From contig NZ_RSCL01000040.1 in the NCBI RefSeq assembly GCF_003991905.1, positions 1 to 64,000 on the forward strand: a stretch of 64,000 bases of DNA, in the 5' to 3' direction. Within the stretch, counting starts at the first letter, position 1. Every line of letters starts with the position of its first letter. Shown one piece after another: positions 61,799 to 64,000 of the stretch. The position numbers and the translations under genes were made by a program. This DNA is from Dulcicalothrix desertica PCC 7102. Its GTDB lineage: Bacteria > Cyanobacteriota > Cyanobacteriia > Cyanobacteriales > Nostocaceae. Under the pieces are notes generated by a model. The model made no database searches, was not told the DNA's origin, and saw only the letters and a program-made list of their open reading frames with translations.

Positions 61799-62971
61799 AT
61801 GCGAATATTTATAAGTACAGGTGATGTATCAGGAGACTTACAAGGTTCCTTACTTGTTCGTGCATTACTACATCAAGCATCCTTATCTGGATTAAAACTA
61901 GAAATAGTGGCATTAGGCGGAGAAAAAATGAAATCTGCTGGCGCCACTATAATAGGTAACACAGAAAAAATTTCATCGTTTGGATTATTAGAAGCTTTAC
62001 CTTATCTGTTGCCCACACTAAAAATTCAACGTCAAGCAATTACCTATCTAAAGCAAAACCCACCAGACTTGGTAGTACTTATCGACTACATGGGACCAAA
62101 TCTAGCAATAGGTAAATATGTAAGGCGCCATTTACCAAACGTCAAAATAGTATATTACATAGCCCCCCAAGTTTGGGTTTCTACACTAACAGCCAAAGAC
62201 ACTAAACGGATTATAGACGTTAGTGACAAGCTTTTAGCGATATTTCCAAATGAAGCCAAATATTTTGAACAACATGCAGCAAATGTGACATGGGTAGGAC
62301 ACCCATTATTAGATAGAGTCAAAGAATTTCCTTCTCGACAAACAGCACGTGCCAATTTACACATAGCAGATAACATGACTGCAATTGCACTAGTACCAGC
62401 ATCACGTCCGCAAGAATTGAAGTACGTACTACCTGTAATGTTTCAAGCTGCCCAAGCATTACAAGAAAAATTAGAGCAAGTACATTTTTGGATTCCGCTT
62501 TCTTTAGATATCTATAAAGATAAAATCGAAACAGCAATACAAGAATATGGACTAAAAGCGACCATAGTATCAGGTCAGCAAAAAGAAGTACTTGCAGCAG
62601 CAGATTTAGCAATTAGCAAATCAGGTACAGTTAATTTAGAGTTGGGACTTTTGAAAGTTCCACAAGTAGTACTATATCGTCTCAGTCCCTTTACCTACTG
62701 GGTTGGCACAAAAATACTAAAAGTCACTTTTGACTACGCTTCACCAGTTAACTTAGTAGCAATGAAAGAAATAGTGCCAGAATTTATTCAAGAACGTGCA
62801 ACAAAAGAAAACCTGGTTCAGGCAGCAATGGAACTACTATTAAATCCTGAACGTAAAAAGCTTCTTCAAACAGACTACGAGCAAATGCGCGTAAGTTTAG
62901 GTGAAGTTGGAGTATGTAACAAAGCAGCCAATGAAATTTTACAATTGTTATGTCATGCTGAGGTACGTTAA
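61799..62971 (+). CDS. lpxB: Lipid-A-disaccharide synthase
   Basis: The 390-residue GT19 glycosyltransferase condenses UDP-diacylglucosamine with lipid X. Marks are the N-terminal IFISTGDVSGDLQGSLLVRA, VLIDYMGPNLAIGKYVRR, KIVYYIAPQVWVS, VTWVGHPLLDRVK and SGTVNLELGLLKVPQVVLYR. The ATG 61799 follows the heptamer array directly. The last residues (LCHAEVR) are encoded by sequence resembling the end of the miniature element at 2296 (TGTCATGCTGAGG), so the C-terminus may have been changed by an insertion. Confidence 0.96.
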   Translation: MRIFISTGDVSGDLQGSLLVRALLHQASLSGLKLEIVALGGEKMKSAGATIIGNTEKISSFGLLEALPYLLPTLKIQRQAITYLKQNPPDLVVLIDYMGPNLAIGKYVRRHLPNVKIVYYIAPQVWVSTLTAKDTKRIIDVSDKLLAIFPNEAKYFEQHAANVTWVGHPLLDRVKEFPSRQTARANLHIADNMTAIALVPASRPQELKYVLPVMFQAAQALQEKLEQVHFWIPLSLDIYKDKIETAIQEYGLKATIVSGQQKEVLAAADLAISKSGTVNLELGLLKVPQVVLYRLSPFTYWVGTKILKVTFDYASPVNLVAMKEIVPEFIQERATKENLVQAAMELLLNPERKKLLQTDYEQMRVSLGEVGVCNKAANEILQLLCHAEVR

Positions 62972-63528
62972 CGCAGTTTTCCCGCTTTCGCGCGCATCTA
63001 ATTGTCATGCTTTCGCATAGAATTAATTAGGTTTAGTTCACTCCATTTGTAATCAATTCAAATTATAGTATCTTTAATTACGCAAATATTACATTTATAG
63101 TATTTATATTGAGAAAGAGACGTATTTTTACTTTCAATACTTGTATTATTTTATACCCAAAATCAAATAAATCCTCGTAGAAACTAAACATGTTTAGTCT
63201 CTAACACATAGATAATCAATTGGGGATAATACCAGGCAAATTATTCGGTCGATACCTTGAGATTGCAGGTAAGCAATCAACCTCTCCTTTTGCTGACGTT
63301 CCTTTCTAAGATTTCACGCAAAGCACCAGTCAATAACGGCTGACCTGTATTTTCCACCGGGTCGTCCTCTAACCAAAAATCATCAGGTAACGCTTCCCAA
63401 GATATTACCATGCCTTTTTGAGATTTTGGTTCACTAAGTTGGGTTGCCATTTTTTACCCCATGTTCCGTTTGATTTATCTATATTCTAAATGAAATACTA
63501 AACTGAATCAGAAGACAACTTTTTTTTT
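62972..63528. other. Intergenic stretch with a Uma2 relic
   Basis: It contains 62972-63190 with no recognised feature and the minus-strand Uma2 relic at 63194-63450. The last 78 bases precede the rhomboid-type gene and end in an eight-T run just before its ATG. Confidence 0.55.
63194..63450 (-). pseudogene. Frameshifted Uma2 N-terminal relic
   Basis: ATG 63450 encodes MATQLSEPKSQKGMVISWEA and LPDDFWLEDDPVENTGQPLL, a typical Uma2 N-terminus, and stops at 63277; a one-base shift near 63298 continues as ERQQKERLIAYLQSQGIDRI to a stop at 63194. No catalytic region follows. So it is both frameshifted and truncated. Confidence 0.7.
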
Positions 63529-64000
63529 ATGGATATTAACCGTTTACTGATTTGGACAGTTTCTGCATCATGCATTTTGCAAATCATTTATGCAATTCGC
63601 AGTTCAAAGAGACTGATTACGGGTTGGGTTGTAGTTTCAGGGTTTGTTTTAGCTGTCACGGGAGCATTGTATTACTTTACTCCAACTATGGCAGGCTTAG
63701 TTGGTGGAAGCTTATGGCTTATACTAATAGTCACTCCTATCATTGCACTTAGAAATGTCAACCGACTATTAGCTCAACAAAAATTTAAACAAGCTCGAAA
63801 ACTTTCCATTCTCGCGCGACTACTACATCCTTTAGATGGCATAAAAGAGCAACCAGAATTAATTAAGGGATTAGAGCTAGCTCAAAAGGGTTTTATTGAT
63901 GAAGCTACTGTTATTTTTCAATGTTACCAATCATCCACAACACCAATTGGCAGGTCTGCTGCAATTACTTTATATCAAATTAATTCTCGTTGGTTACAAT
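63529..64000 (+). CDS. Rhomboid-family membrane protein, N-terminal part (runs off the window)
   Basis: The frame from ATG 63529 is open to the window end: 157 residues with three hydrophobic segments (LLIWTVSASCILQIIYAI, ITGWVVVSGFVLAVTGALYY, GLVGGSLWLILIVTPIIAL) and a soluble, TPR-like stretch (KFKQARKLSILARLLHPLDG, GLELAQKGFIDEATVIFQCY). I recognise this as the N-terminal extension typical of a cyanobacterial rhomboid intramembrane protease family; the catalytic part would lie beyond the window. Confidence 0.6.
   Translation, partial: MDINRLLIWTVSASCILQIIYAIRSSKRLITGWVVVSGFVLAVTGALYYFTPTMAGLVGGSLWLILIVTPIIALRNVNRLLAQQKFKQARKLSILARLLHPLDGIKEQPELIKGLELAQKGFIDEATVIFQCYQSSTTPIGRSAAITLYQINSRWLQ

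Overview
The window looks like chromosomal DNA of a filamentous, probably heterocyst-forming cyanobacterium (Nostocales; a Calothrix/Rivularia-type relative is a guess). The evidence is low G+C, a typical cyanobacterial core gene set (ndhD, sqdB-sqdX, ycf35/ycf46-like genes, a GAF-GAF-PAS adenylate cyclase, purC-omp85-lpxC-fabZ-lpxA-lpxB), short heptamer tandem repeats at gene ends, and many Uma2 and toxin-antitoxin genes. The hexamer GGCGCC occurs about 110 times by eye count, while GATC is nearly absent and the usual cyanobacterial HIP1 octamer GCGATCGC was not seen.

Layout. 0-2.8 kb: an AbiEii-type nucleotidyltransferase, a Uma2 nuclease, then gene relics and small repeats. 2.8-11.8 kb: an unknown membrane protein, a 1649-residue surface protein with an intimin-like N-terminal barrel and a triplicated beta-helix passenger, and a Tat-exported PhoX phosphatase. 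12.4-21.1 kb: an eight-gene type IV secretion (mating-pair formation) operon in VirB order 2-3-4-5-6-8-8'-10, without a visible relaxase, coupling protein, VirB9 or VirB11. 21.2-22.1 kb: an overlapping toxin-antitoxin-like pair. 22.6-26.1 kb: ndhD, a coiled-coil protein and thrB. 26.2-41 kb: an accessory island of broken and intact toxin-antitoxin genes, a RmuC-like nuclease candidate, two overlapping P-loop ATPase genes, a PD-(D/E)XK nuclease and an HTH-NACHT protein. 41-46.4 kb: a serine hydrolase, a lipoprotein, an amino-acid permease and an acyltransferase. 46.7-51.8 kb: ycf35- and ycf46-like genes, a ribbon-helix-helix protein and the sulfolipid pair sqdB-sqdX. 52.1-64 kb: adenylate cyclase, purC, BamA/Omp85, lipid A genes, a Uma2 relic and the start of a rhomboid-family gene.

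How it fits together. Omp85 plus LpxC/FabZ/LpxA/LpxB build the outer membrane, into which the intimin-like barrel would be inserted. SqdB and SqdX make the thylakoid sulfolipid. The most interesting part is the 26-41 kb island. There, the two genes whose products begin with the same helix-turn-helix and continue into STAND/NACHT-type ATPases (starts 30504 and 34328) carry the same spaced sequence elements upstream. Each is divergent from a small toxin- or nuclease-like gene. This suggests a commonly regulated conflict/defence system. The island is also poor in GGCGCC and holds a VapC toxin gene split by a 121-bp miniature element with clear target-site duplication.
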